In this document: in pieces, positions 15,699-25,083 of the stretch
Position numbering within the stretch: the stretch's first letter is position 1
How the letters are laid out: the number at the start of each line of letters is the position of its first letter
NCBI GenBank assembly: GCA_037191015.1
Contig: JBBCKD010000015.1
Location: 434,001 to 498,000, forward strand
Reading direction: 5' to 3'
From: Ravibacter sp037191015
Lineage (GTDB): Bacteria > Bacteroidota > Bacteroidia > Cytophagales > Spirosomataceae
Length of the DNA stretch: 64,000 nucleotides
Position numbers and translations under genes: made by a program
The notes under the pieces: generated by a model
What the model saw: the letters and a program-made list of their open reading frames with translations, nothing else
What the model was told of the DNA's origin: nothing
The model's database searches: none

Positions 15699-16328
15699 CT
15701 ATATAGCAGCAGCTTCAAGCGCAATTTTGAAATTGATCTGCTTGCTGATCAGATCATCGGGCTTGCCTGCGTATGAAACATTCCAGTCTTCACGCTCGAT
15801 GTTGAAATCGGCATTAGCTTTGAAAGATGTATCAGTAGCTTCGGCAACGTTGGCATTGAAAGTGATATTTTTGGTAATGCCGCGAATGGTAAGGTTGGCG
15901 GATACCACGACCGTACCGGCTTCAGCGCCATCTTTCACGTCGGTTATTTCCAAAGTAGCTTCCGGGTGGTTGGCTACGTCAAAGAAGTCCTCACTTTTCA
16001 GGTGGCCTTCCAGTTTGCCTTTGAACTCCCCGTCGAGGTCCTTGTCGTTTATAGTATTCAGGTCAATAACAACTTTGCCGCCGGTCAGTTTACCATCTTT
16101 TACAGTGACTGTACCTTCTTTAATCTGCACGTCCCCGTTATGCTGACCGGTTACTTTTTTCCCGTGCCATTCAACGCTGGAAGCGGCGGTATTTATGGCA
16201 AGCTCCGTTCCTTCAGCCAAGGCAGTTTCTGCGGCTTCAGTGGTCTCTGCTTTTTCACCTTCCGGATTGCTAACGCATGACGCAAATAAAAATGCGCTCA
16301 TTCCGGCAAATAACAATACTCTTTTCAT
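15699..16328 (-). CDS. YceI-family lipoprotein
   Basis: A 209-residue lipoprotein of the YceI family, a lipocalin-like barrel thought to bind isoprenoid or other amphiphilic molecules. The lipobox LFASC places the lipidated cysteine at residue 18. A linker rich in Glu, Ala and Thr (about 20-45) leads into the YceI domain, with the conserved SSVEWHGKKVTGQHNG, HLKSEDFFDVANHPEATLEI and ANLTIRGITKNITF blocks. Bacteroidota carry several such proteins, probably periplasmic and membrane-anchored. It is a single-gene unit ending in a strong terminator. A CCCCT-C-AGGGG palindrome lies about 115 bases upstream. Confidence 0.92.
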   Translation of the reverse strand: MKRVLLFAGMSAFLFASCVSNPEGEKAETTEAAETALAEGTELAINTAASSVEWHGKKVTGQHNGDVQIKEGTVTVKDGKLTGGKVVIDLNTINDKDLDGEFKGKLEGHLKSEDFFDVANHPEATLEITDVKDGAEAGTVVVSANLTIRGITKNITFNANVAEATDTSFKANADFNIEREDWNVSYAGKPDDLISKQINFKIALEAAAI

Positions 16329-16493
16329 AGACTGTTAAATTAATTGTAGTTACATATAATGTCTGAGAACACAATAATAGAAAATAGCGTTCAATCTTTG
16401 TCTATAAAACTTAAAATTTCCTTAGAAAAAGTGGGGAAGGTACCCCTCAGGGGATGCTGTGAAAGGAGATTTTAAGATCGGTAATTATTTTTA

Positions 16494-18536
16494 TCAGGCC
16501 AACGGAATGGTCACCGATATCGTAGTACCCTTACCGGGCGTTGATTCAACCCACACTTTACCCCCGATCGAGTCGATCCGGTTGCTTATATTGTGGAATC
16601 CCATTCCTTTCTGACTGCCGGTATTTTCCATTCCTTTCCCGTCGTCTGATACGCTCATGGCGAATGTATTTCCCGCTATGGAAATACGGATGTGAACGTT
16701 TCGGGCCTGTGCGTGCTTGAGGGTATTGTTGATGGCTTCGAGGGCTACATTGTAAAGCTGGTGCTCATCGTTCCTGGATAGGCGCCTGTACATATTGTGC
16801 TCTTCGAAAACAAACCTGATATCTCCCAGCTCATTCAGCTTCCGGACCAGCTGGGTAAAAGCGGCCGAAAGCCCTTCGTGCTCGAGCTCCGGCGGCAGCA
16901 TATTGTGTGAGATGAGGCGCACGTCTTTGTAGGCTTCATTGGCCATTTCGAGGAGCTTTTTATGAAGCGACTGGTTAAATCCGTCCCAGTTTTCCGTATC
17001 CATGCTTTCGAGGCTCCACCTGAGCGCGGCAAGCTTGGTGTTCAGGTTGTCGTGCAGCTCGGAGGCTACCCGGCGCCGCTCTATCTTTTGTCCGCGGTCG
17101 AGCGCCATTTCGATTTCCCTGTTTTTGTTAACCAGTTGTTCGTTATATCTCCTGAGTCGCCTGTTGGCCCATAAAATATAAACCAGGATGCAGATTGCGG
17201 CGAGACCTGCCAATATGAGCATATTTCTCGTCTGGAGCAGCTGTCTGTTTTCCAGCTGCTGTATTTCCAGCTCTTTCGCAGACTTCATCTTGTCAAGCTC
17301 ATAATTCATGTTGGACGCCATGATCCGCTGACGGGATTCGTCGTTGAGAAGGCTGTCGGAAGCGGTCTTATACCTGACGTAATAGTCATAAGCCAGCGGA
17401 TAGTTGCCGAGATTTTTATAGGCTTCGCTGAGCTGCCTGAGGTAGTTGCTTCTCTCATACAACATTTCGCTCGCCTCCTCTATACGGTCCAGCCCCCTGT
17501 CGGCAGTCCGGATGGCCTCCCGGTAACTTTTCTGCTGCAGGTAGAGGTTCCCGTAGTTGATCTGCGTAAAATGATAGAGTGCGTTGCCGGTGTTATGAGC
17601 TTTGAACACGCTATCGGAGCGCTGGTTAAAAGTCAATGCCCTGGCGTAGTCGCCCAGCTTAAAGTAGACATCGCTGATCCGGGCGTAGGCAGAAGTCAGA
17701 AACTGGGCGGAGCTGGTGCTTTCGTAGATTTTCGCCGCTTCCGTATAGGAGGCCAATGCTTTCCCCAGCTCATTTTGCTTTTTGAATATATCCCCTTTCT
17801 GGTTATACAGGAAAGCCAGCACTCTTACATCGTTGTTTTTCCGGGCAATCTGTTCTGCTTTATCGAAACATTCGAGCGCCTCCTTATACATTTCGACCTG
17901 GGTATAGGTAACGCCGAGATTGGGGAGCGTAGCTCTCAGCGCCTTTTCATCGCCCAGCGGCTCCAGTATCCTGCGGGCTTTCAGGTAAAGTTCTATGGCC
18001 TGCGCATATTTCCCTTCCCAGCCGAGCATCCCCGCTTTTTCCTGGTAAGTCATTGCTTCCCAATACTTTGATCCTCCTTTCCTGAAAATGTCCAGGGCGA
18101 GATTTAACAGTGAATCGACGGGTTCCGGACGGTCCATTTTGGTCATGGAAACGAGCTGCGCCCTTCTGAAAAAGGAAATGCCCCGGGTGAGTTCGTCGCC
18201 TGCCTCGCGCGCCTTGCGGTCGACAGTATCCAGGTGCGCGTAAGCGTCGTCAACCTGGTCCAGGACGTCCATTTCAATCCTGACGAACTGAAACCGGGCA
18301 TTTGCTTCCCCTTTGAGAAAGCCTTGTTTTTTGGCGAGGCCGATTGCTTCAAGACAATAAATTCTTGCGAGCGAATCTTCACCGCTTACCCAGTAAGCAT
18401 GCCCGAGCGCATTGAGGGTATTGACCCTGGCGGTATCCGAAAGAGCCTGGCTTTTCAATGCACTGAGAAGCGAATCGCCGGTTTGGGCCCATACGAGCGC
18501 GGGAAATATCGTCAGGATCAGCAGGAGGTTTCTCAT
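16494..18536 (-). CDS. Sensor histidine kinase with periplasmic TPR domain
   Basis: A 680-residue orphan histidine kinase (numbering below counts from an upstream GTG at 18542; subtract two). A signal peptide (MRNLLLILTIFPALVWAQ) is followed by about eight tetratricopeptide repeats (about 35-400), a coiled-coil segment (405-440), one membrane span (441-459), a second coiled coil, the HisKA_3 box RRVASELHDNLNTKLAAL with His497, and a HATPase domain (EAINNTLKHAQA, DDGKGM). This class (LiaS/DegS/NarX type) phosphorylates LuxR-type response regulators. No response regulator is adjacent, so its partner is elsewhere. I chose the ATG at 18536 because it gives a clean signal peptide. Divergent from the outer-membrane receptor gene. 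Confidence 0.9.
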   Translation of the reverse strand: MRNLLLILTIFPALVWAQTGDSLLSALKSQALSDTARVNTLNALGHAYWVSGEDSLARIYCLEAIGLAKKQGFLKGEANARFQFVRIEMDVLDQVDDAYAHLDTVDRKAREAGDELTRGISFFRRAQLVSMTKMDRPEPVDSLLNLALDIFRKGGSKYWEAMTYQEKAGMLGWEGKYAQAIELYLKARRILEPLGDEKALRATLPNLGVTYTQVEMYKEALECFDKAEQIARKNNDVRVLAFLYNQKGDIFKKQNELGKALASYTEAAKIYESTSSAQFLTSAYARISDVYFKLGDYARALTFNQRSDSVFKAHNTGNALYHFTQINYGNLYLQQKSYREAIRTADRGLDRIEEASEMLYERSNYLRQLSEAYKNLGNYPLAYDYYVRYKTASDSLLNDESRQRIMASNMNYELDKMKSAKELEIQQLENRQLLQTRNMLILAGLAAICILVYILWANRRLRRYNEQLVNKNREIEMALDRGQKIERRRVASELHDNLNTKLAALRWSLESMDTENWDGFNQSLHKKLLEMANEAYKDVRLISHNMLPPELEHEGLSAAFTQLVRKLNELGDIRFVFEEHNMYRRLSRNDEHQLYNVALEAINNTLKHAQARNVHIRISIAGNTFAMSVSDDGKGMENTGSQKGMGFHNISNRIDSIGGKVWVESTPGKGTTISVTIPLA

Positions 18537-18720
18537 CAACACGCAAAACTTGTACTATGTGGATGCATTAAATTTAAATCATTTACCCATTAATTGTAGC
18601 GGAATAATGTAAAATACAGGTTTTCCTATAGACGTTGCCTGTTTCCTAACATTTGTTAATACGGCCGGAATACCGTCTCCTTGTTTCGTAGCTTTATCAG
18701 CTGGTAAGCAAGAAGTTATA

Positions 18721-21108
18721 ATGAAATTTTTCCCATATCTTATTTTATCGTTTTTATTTCCCCGGTTTATACTTGCTCAAAGTGGAGGCGTGAAGGGTAC
18801 CATACTGGATGAAAACGGCGGTGAAGTGCCTTTTGGCAATGTAGCGGTTTTCAGGCTCCCGGATTCATCCCGCGTGACCGGCGTGCCGGCAGACGGTAGC
18901 GGGGCTTTTTTCGTCCCGCTGGAAAACGGCAGTTATTTCCTGAAAATTACGGTAGTTTCTTTCCGGGAGAGGGCTGTGTACGGTATCCGCATCAATAATT
19001 CCATCGCTGATCTGGGCAGGATCAGGCTTTTGCCTGATGTGACGACGCTGGAGGAAGTGGTGGTCCAGGGAGAACGCAGCCAGATGCAGCTCGAGCTGGA
19101 TAAAAGGGTCTTCAACGTAGGAAGCGACCTGGCGAGTATCGGCGGATCGGCGGTCGATATTCTCAATAATGTCCCTTCGGTGTCGGTTGATCCGGAGGGC
19201 GTAGTGAGCCTGAGGGGAAGCGAGAACGTCAGGATCCTGATCGACGGAAGGCCTTCGGGGCTTACCGGCATCGGAAGCCCGGATGCATTGCGGCTTTTGC
19301 AGGGCAATATGATCGACCGGATAGAGGTGATCACCAACCCGTCGTCGCGGTATGACGCCGAAGGAGAGGTAGGGATTATCAATATCGTACTGAAAAAGAA
19401 TGTCAACCAGGGGCTTAACGGCGCCTTTTCTCTCAATCTTGGGTACCCGCTGAATTACGGCGGAAGCTTTGATCTGAATTACCGCAAGGACCGCTTCAAT
19501 TTTTTCGGAACATACGGCTACAACCTGCGCACGACAAAAGGGGGCGGCAATTCCTACCAGAGATTTATGACGTCCGATTCGCTTTTTTCCTACCGCGAAA
19601 ACAACACGCGTCAGCGTCAGAGCAGATCGCACCTGCTGCGTGGAGGAATGGAGTATTACCTGAATGACAATGAATTCCTGGGCGCGGCCGTATTGTACCG
19701 GGCAGGAAGAGGGAAGAACAAAAGCCGGTATGAGTTCAACGACTACGACGAAGACGATATGCTGTTCAGGAACAGTGTAAGATCGGAGATAGAATCTGAG
19801 CCGGAGACCAACATCGAGGCTTCCGTTTCGTATAAAAAGGAATTTCAGCAGAAAGGGCGTACCCTGACCGCCGACGTGAAGCTCATCGACAGCCGGGAGC
19901 TGGAAATGGCCGACTTTTTACAGACCAGCACTGTTGCGCCCGACTTGCTGCAGAAGTCATCCAATACAGAGGATGAGCGAAATTTCCTGGTACAGGTGGA
20001 CTACGTTCATCCCTTCGGAAACAAAGGGAAGTGGGAAGCCGGTATCAAGAGTAATTCCAGGAGAATCGTCAATGATTTTACCGTAGAGGAGCTCGGAGAA
20101 TCGGGGAGCTGGAGCGTTCTGCCCCAATATGACAACAACCTGGTCTATGACGAGCGGATCCATGCGGCCTACCTGATGGCCGGTGAGCACTTCGGTAAAT
20201 TTTCTTTACAGGGCGGGCTTAGAGGCGAGTTTTCGGATATTGCTACTTCGCTCCCCGAGACAGGAGATAGAAATCACAGGACCTACTTCAATATTTTTCC
20301 AAGCATTCATCTTTCCTACCAGCTGCCCGAAGACAAGGCTGTGCAGCTGAGCTACAGCCGGCGGTTGAGCAGGCCCTGGTTCAGAGATCTGCTTCCTTTT
20401 TCAGGTTACAGCAATAACCGTTCGCTCCGGGTAGGAAATCCCGATCTTAACCCCGAATATACCAACTCGATGGAAGCGGGCTATCTGGCCAACTGGGACA
20501 ATGCCTCGCTTTTGGGAAGCGTGTACTACCGCTACCGGACAGGGGTTATCCAGCGGATTACACTGGTTGATTCAGTGGGTTTTAACCGGGTATTTCCTGT
20601 CAACCTTTCCACTCAGAATGCCTATGGCCTGGAGTTTAACGGTTCGCTTACGGTCAACGGATGGTGGAGAATGAACGGTAACTTCAATTTTTTCCGGGCT
20701 ATTACGGAAGGGACCCACGAAGGCACGAGCTACGGGAGCGATACCTACTCCTGGATGGGGAGGTTTACATCAAAAATGACGCTTCTTAAGAAATGGGATT
20801 TCCAGGCCGGCATCAACTACCGCGGCGCCCAGATCACGCTGCAGGGAAAGCAGTTGCCTTCCTATAACATCGACCTGGGCCTGGCCAGAGACGTCTTTAA
20901 AGGAAAAGGTACCGTTATTTTCAGTGTCCAGGACCTGTTCCAGACACGGAGATGGCGGACCATTGTCGACCAGCCGGAATTTTATTCCAACTCCGATTTC
21001 CTATGGCGCGGGAGACAGTTCCTGCTTACATTCAATTACCGTCTCAACAGGAAGAAGAGCAGCAAGGATTCTCTCCAGGAAATGGGAGAGAGCAGGGACG
21101 ATGGGTAA
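18721..21108 (+). CDS. TonB-dependent-receptor-like outer-membrane protein
   Basis: A 795-residue outer-membrane protein. A signal peptide (residues 1-19) precedes a carboxypeptidase-regulatory-like beta domain (about 20-105, GGVKGTILDENGGEVPFGNVAVF), a plug-like region (about 106-225, with SVDPEGVVSLRGSENVRILIDGRPSG and IEVITNPSSRYDAEG), and a beta-barrel of the OMP_b-brl_3 type ending in TFNYRLNRKKSSKD and a polar tail. It does not carry a SusD partner. Such receptors import large or scarce ligands with TonB energy; the substrate cannot be read here. Divergent from the TPR histidine kinase, which may or may not control it. Confidence 0.88.
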   Translation: MKFFPYLILSFLFPRFILAQSGGVKGTILDENGGEVPFGNVAVFRLPDSSRVTGVPADGSGAFFVPLENGSYFLKITVVSFRERAVYGIRINNSIADLGRIRLLPDVTTLEEVVVQGERSQMQLELDKRVFNVGSDLASIGGSAVDILNNVPSVSVDPEGVVSLRGSENVRILIDGRPSGLTGIGSPDALRLLQGNMIDRIEVITNPSSRYDAEGEVGIINIVLKKNVNQGLNGAFSLNLGYPLNYGGSFDLNYRKDRFNFFGTYGYNLRTTKGGGNSYQRFMTSDSLFSYRENNTRQRQSRSHLLRGGMEYYLNDNEFLGAAVLYRAGRGKNKSRYEFNDYDEDDMLFRNSVRSEIESEPETNIEASVSYKKEFQQKGRTLTADVKLIDSRELEMADFLQTSTVAPDLLQKSSNTEDERNFLVQVDYVHPFGNKGKWEAGIKSNSRRIVNDFTVEELGESGSWSVLPQYDNNLVYDERIHAAYLMAGEHFGKFSLQGGLRGEFSDIATSLPETGDRNHRTYFNIFPSIHLSYQLPEDKAVQLSYSRRLSRPWFRDLLPFSGYSNNRSLRVGNPDLNPEYTNSMEAGYLANWDNASLLGSVYYRYRTGVIQRITLVDSVGFNRVFPVNLSTQNAYGLEFNGSLTVNGWWRMNGNFNFFRAITEGTHEGTSYGSDTYSWMGRFTSKMTLLKKWDFQAGINYRGAQITLQGKQLPSYNIDLGLARDVFKGKGTVIFSVQDLFQTRRWRTIVDQPEFYSNSDFLWRGRQFLLTFNYRLNRKKSSKDSLQEMGESRDDG

Positions 21109-21117
21109 GCCGCCGGT

Positions 21118-21951
21118 TTACTGCTTCTTTTCCCCGGAAGCTACAATGTGAATTTCGTTCTGGGCCGGAGGCGCCGCAATGTTGTGCTCGTTCAGGGTTT
21201 CCCTTATCGATTCCTGGTTGTCGTAGAAAGCACCGGAATAATCGTTTTTTGAGGCCCAGGAGTAGACAATAAGATTTACCGCGCTGGGGGTCAGTTCACT
21301 CACCAGCACCTGGGGCGAGGGGGTTGTCAGCACCCTTTTGTCTTTTTTCAGCACTTCCAGAATGAGGCCTCTTACCTTTTTGATGTCTTCCCTGCTGGAT
21401 ACCGACAGCTTGTATTCAATTCTCCGGGATTCGATATCGGAATAATTGGTGATGATAGAATTGGCCAGTACGCCGTTAGGGGAGAAGACCGCAATGCCGT
21501 CTGCCGTCCGCAGGGTCGTATAGAGAATGTCTATTCTTTCTACTGCTCCCGCCGCCCCCGAATTGCTTTGGATACTGTCGCCTACTCTGAACGGCCTGAA
21601 CAGCAGGATCAGCACGCCCCCTGCCAGGTTTGACAGGCTTCCCTGTAAGGAAAGCCCAATCGCCAGGCTGGCTGCGCTCAGGACAGCCAGGAACGACGTG
21701 GTCTTGAACCCCATGGTGCTCGCCACCGAAATGATCAGCATCGCATAAAGGATAAACTTAAGAAGGCTCAGGATGAACTCCCTCAGCGAAGGATCGACTT
21801 CCCTTCTTTCGAAGCGGTTATGGATTATTTTTGCAACCAGCCGGATGATGTATACTCCGGCAAAGAGAATGATGAGTCCCAGCGCTATGGAAGGGACCCT
21901 GTCTAACATCGAGTCTAGTATCTTTTCGAGACTGTTTTCAACCTGTTTCAT
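21118..21951 (-). CDS. Small-conductance mechanosensitive channel (MscS family)
   Basis: A 277-residue channel that opens under membrane tension to release solutes during osmotic downshock. Three membrane segments occupy about residues 18-105. The pore-lining helix is SAASLAIGLSLQGSLSNLAGGVLILLFRPF, rich in Gly and Ala as in MscS, followed by the beta domain (VGDSIQSN...GAVERIDILYTTLRTADG) and a C-terminal alpha-beta domain. Length matches E. coli MscS. It converges with the receptor gene with nine bases between them. Confidence 0.94.
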   Translation of the reverse strand: MKQVENSLEKILDSMLDRVPSIALGLIILFAGVYIIRLVAKIIHNRFERREVDPSLREFILSLLKFILYAMLIISVASTMGFKTTSFLAVLSAASLAIGLSLQGSLSNLAGGVLILLFRPFRVGDSIQSNSGAAGAVERIDILYTTLRTADGIAVFSPNGVLANSIITNYSDIESRRIEYKLSVSSREDIKKVRGLILEVLKKDKRVLTTPSPQVLVSELTPSAVNLIVYSWASKNDYSGAFYDNQESIRETLNEHNIAAPPAQNEIHIVASGEKKQ

Positions 21952-22069
21952 AACGAATAGAGATAAGTTTTGTAGTATAGCTACTGCAATGACCGGGACC
22001 TGTCGCTCCCCTTATTTTACCAAAAATAGCTAAAGGGCCCGGGTGAACAACAGAGCAGGAATGATTTTA

Positions 22070-22077
22070 TATTTTTG
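22070..22077 (+). promoter_or_regulatory. -7 promoter element before yjbQ
   Basis: TATTTTTG, an exact TAnnTTTG match followed by CA, 44 bases upstream of the chosen start. I see no clear TTG at the expected distance upstream. Confidence 0.5.
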
Positions 22078-22121
22078 CATTGCGGGAGTTATCGTATTAA
22101 AAGCTTAAAGTAATTGTGCTC

Positions 22122-22541
22122 ATGTTTATACAGGAGATACTGGATATCGCCCCTAAAAAAAGGGGATTTCATCTGATTACAGGCCAGGTTACGGAAGCAC
22201 TGCGCGGCATCGTAGGCTGGAAAACCGGGATGTGCCAGGTATTCATACAGCACACTTCCGCCTCATTGACGCTCAATGAAAATGCGGACCCGACGGTAAG
22301 AATGGATTTTGAAACTTATTTCAATAAATCCGTCCCGGAAAATGATCCTGATTACCGGCACGACTACGAAGGCCCCGACGACATGCCGGCCCATATCAAG
22401 TCTTCGCTGCTGGGCGCTTCCGTACTGATCCCGATTCGTAACGGTCGCCTTGCGCTGGGCACCTGGCAGGGTATATATCTCTGCGAGCACCGCGACCGGG
22501 GAGGCAGCCGCAGGCTGGTCGTTACAGCCTGGGGAGAATAG
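22122..22541 (+). CDS. yjbQ: YjbQ / UPF0047 family protein
   Basis: A 139-residue protein of the YjbQ family (UPF0047), sometimes called secondary thiamine-phosphate synthase because members show weak activity of this type; the true role is uncertain. Conserved blocks are present: QHTSASLTLNENADPTV near residue 45, HIKSSLLGASVLIPIRNGRLALGTWQGIYLCEHRD, and the closing RRLVVTAWGE. I chose the ATG at 22122 (MFIQEILDIAP) over the in-frame GTG two codons earlier. Single-gene unit converging with mutS2. Confidence 0.92.
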   Translation: MFIQEILDIAPKKRGFHLITGQVTEALRGIVGWKTGMCQVFIQHTSASLTLNENADPTVRMDFETYFNKSVPENDPDYRHDYEGPDDMPAHIKSSLLGASVLIPIRNGRLALGTWQGIYLCEHRDRGGSRRLVVTAWGE

Positions 22542-22561
22542 GAGATATCAGCATATTCATT

Positions 22562-24970
22562 CTAACTCAAACTAACCAGCGTCACGCCTGCGCCGCCACG
22601 ATCGGCATGCTCGTCCGTCATCCGCGATACCTGTTTGTAGCCTTTCAGATGGTTGCGTACCAGGGTCCGGAGAATGCCGTCGCCCTTGCCGTGGACTACC
22701 CTTAGTTCGTTGTATCCCAGCATAAGGGCGTTATTCATGAACTGATCGAGCTGCACAAGCGCCTCTTCACCCCGCATTCCCCGGATATCGAGGTTGAAGC
22801 TGAACTGCAGCATTTTTTCATTCAGGTCAACAGACGACCTGTTGTTCTCGGTCAGCGACTCATTGGTGGCCGATTTGTAGGTCCTGGCCGAGACCTTTTC
22901 AAGCCTGTTTAGCTTGATCGTGGATTTTAAAGCTCCTATTCTTACCTCTGCTTCTTTTGCTTTGATGGTTAAAACCTGTCCGAAGGCATTTTGTCCTTTC
23001 AGCTTCACATAGCTGCCTTCCGTAATAGCGCCTTCCTCCAGCTCTACGGCTGCCTGGGGAGCAGGCGGCTCCGACAGCACCTCCTGTTTAAGCTCCCTGA
23101 CAGAGAAGTTTTCCAGCCCTGCCCTGGCTACTCTGGTACTTTCCTTCTCGGCTTTCTTTTCCTTGATCTCCCTGATCGTTTTCTCTATCAGCTGGTTGGC
23201 TGAAGAAATCAGGGATTTTGCATCCTGCCTGGCCTGGTTGCGGATCTTTTTCTCATCGTTTTCAAGCGAGGTCTTAAGGGCCGTATACTCCGCCAGCTGC
23301 TGTGCAAGCTTCCTTTCCTTGATGCCCAGCGCGATATTCTTTTCGGCGAATACCGCTTTTTCGATATCCAGCTCTTTGATCAGCTTTTCGAAATTCACCT
23401 GCTGGGTACCCAGCTTCTGCTTTGCCTTCTCTACGATGGACTTCGGAAGTCCTATTTTAGAAGCAATTTCAAAAGCAAAAGAGCTCCCGGGCTTCCCGGT
23501 TTCAAGCTCGTAAAGAGGCTGCATGTTCTCCCCGTCAAACTTCATGGCCCCGTTGATGAGCCCCGGCGTTTTATTGGCAAAAAGCTTGAGGTTGGTATAG
23601 TGGGTGTTAATCACTCCGAAAGCGCCGGAACCCGCAAGGTTTTCCAGGATAGACTCTGCTATGGCGCCGCCCAGGCCCGGCTCGGTACCCGTACCGAACT
23701 CATCAATCAGGAACAGGGTTTGCCTGTTGGCTTTCTGCAGGAACACCTTCATATTGGTGAGGTGCGAGCTGTAGGTGCTCAGGTCGTTTTCGAGCGATTG
23801 CTCATCGCCGATGTCGATCAGTATATTTTTGAATATGCCTATCGAAGAGCCCTCATCGAGCGGAACAAGCAAACCGCACTGGTACATGTACTGGATCAGC
23901 CCGACGGTTTTCAAAGACACAGATTTCCCGCCGGCGTTGGGTCCTGAAATGATAAGAATCCGGTTTTCCCCGGTAAGGCTGATCTGGAGCGGTATTACGC
24001 TCTTACCCTGTTTCTGAAAGGAAAGCTGCAGGATCGGATGCCGGGCAGATCGCCAGTCGATGAGCTGCCGGTCTTCAAACCGGGGGTTGATCGCCCGGAT
24101 AGATTGGGCGAACCTTGCCTTGGCCCGCAAAAAATCCATTAACCCGAGGAAATGGCAGGCCCGGAGAAGATCGGGCACGTGCGGCCGCAAAGTATCTGTA
24201 AGCGCGACGAGTATTTTGTTGACCTCGTGCCGTTCTTCGTATTCAAGCTCCCTTATTTCGTTGTTCGACTCAAAAATTTCGGCAGGCTCTATAAAAACCG
24301 TCTGCCCGGTAGACGAGGCGTCGTGCACGAAGCCTTTCAGTTTCCTCTTGAATTCCGCAGCAACGGGAATTACCATCCGGCCGTTGCGTATGGTCAGGGA
24401 AACGTCGTCGCTTACCCAGCCGTTTGATTTGGCATCACGGAAAATAGAGTCCAGCCTGGAGCGAACCGTCGCCTGTTCCGACAAAAGTTTTTTGCGTATC
24501 CGGGCGAGCTCGGGAGAAGCGTTGTCCCGTACCCTTCCCCGTTCGTCAATAACCCGTTCTATTTCTTTCAGTAAGCCGCGGTCGACCTTAATATGCCGGG
24601 CAAATTCCTTAAGGAGGGGGAAGCTGTCGTCCGGTTCCGCATTGAGAAAGTCCAGGCATAGCTGGATAGTACCAAGGCAGAGTTTTATCTCAAAGAAAAC
24701 CTCTGCCGCCAGCAGCATGCCTTCGATGCGCGCTTTATCGAGATAAGAGGTGATATCAATATAATTCTGAGCAGGAAATGCAGTACCCTGCTCCAGGATA
24801 CGTTTCATTTCTTCGGTCTGCCTGACCAGCTTGTCGACAAGGGAATAGCTATCGGAAAACCTGATTTTATCGACAAATCCCTGGCCCAGGGGACTGATAC
24901 AATTTTTTTTGAGCTCTTCCCGGATCCGGTCAAAGCCTAATTTCTGTTCTATATTCTGGGGGTAAAGCAT
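22562..24970 (-). CDS. mutS2: MutS2 endonuclease/ATPase with Smr domain
   Basis: An 802-residue MutS2 protein. It lacks the mismatch-recognition domain of MutS and has a core/clamp region (about 1-300), an ATPase with Walker A GPNAGGKS at 343-350 and LIDEFGTGTEPGLGGA, a long charged coiled coil (about 520-640), a KOW-like segment and a C-terminal Smr nuclease domain (727-802) with LDIRG at 727-731 and HGKG at 760-763. Members suppress homologous recombination or rescue collided ribosomes. It follows the DUF7935-like gene on the minus strand across a 113-base gap that holds a palindromic repeat. Confidence 0.96.
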   Translation of the reverse strand: MLYPQNIEQKLGFDRIREELKKNCISPLGQGFVDKIRFSDSYSLVDKLVRQTEEMKRILEQGTAFPAQNYIDITSYLDKARIEGMLLAAEVFFEIKLCLGTIQLCLDFLNAEPDDSFPLLKEFARHIKVDRGLLKEIERVIDERGRVRDNASPELARIRKKLLSEQATVRSRLDSIFRDAKSNGWVSDDVSLTIRNGRMVIPVAAEFKRKLKGFVHDASSTGQTVFIEPAEIFESNNEIRELEYEERHEVNKILVALTDTLRPHVPDLLRACHFLGLMDFLRAKARFAQSIRAINPRFEDRQLIDWRSARHPILQLSFQKQGKSVIPLQISLTGENRILIISGPNAGGKSVSLKTVGLIQYMYQCGLLVPLDEGSSIGIFKNILIDIGDEQSLENDLSTYSSHLTNMKVFLQKANRQTLFLIDEFGTGTEPGLGGAIAESILENLAGSGAFGVINTHYTNLKLFANKTPGLINGAMKFDGENMQPLYELETGKPGSSFAFEIASKIGLPKSIVEKAKQKLGTQQVNFEKLIKELDIEKAVFAEKNIALGIKERKLAQQLAEYTALKTSLENDEKKIRNQARQDAKSLISSANQLIEKTIREIKEKKAEKESTRVARAGLENFSVRELKQEVLSEPPAPQAAVELEEGAITEGSYVKLKGQNAFGQVLTIKAKEAEVRIGALKSTIKLNRLEKVSARTYKSATNESLTENNRSSVDLNEKMLQFSFNLDIRGMRGEEALVQLDQFMNNALMLGYNELRVVHGKGDGILRTLVRNHLKGYKQVSRMTDEHADRGGAGVTLVSLS

Positions 24971-25017
24971 TTATGATTTTAATGTGATAATGAGGCAATG
25001 TGATGATGTGTCATTGC

Positions 25018-25073
25018 TCTTCGGGACTTGCAGTCCCGAAGCCCTATTCTGTCGCCTTCGGCGACAACACTTC
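25018..25073 (-). repeat. Dispersed palindromic repeat, copy B (intact)
   Basis: Two perfect hairpins: CTTCGGGACT-TGC-AGTCCCGAAG (25019-25041) and GTCGCC-TTC-GGCGAC (25051-25065), joined by CCCTATTCT. This is the reverse-oriented intact version of the element at 3070-3142. It sits between two co-directional genes, where it could end or stabilise transcripts. Just beside it, 24981-24992 reads AATGTGATAATG, shared with the microrepeat at 53674. Confidence 0.78.
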
Positions 25074-25083
25074 ATACCTTCTC

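Noticed and set aside
24981..25012. CRISPR-like tandem repeat near mutS2
   Set aside because: Short TGTGATAA-like units without spacers of constant length; a microrepeat, not a CRISPR array.
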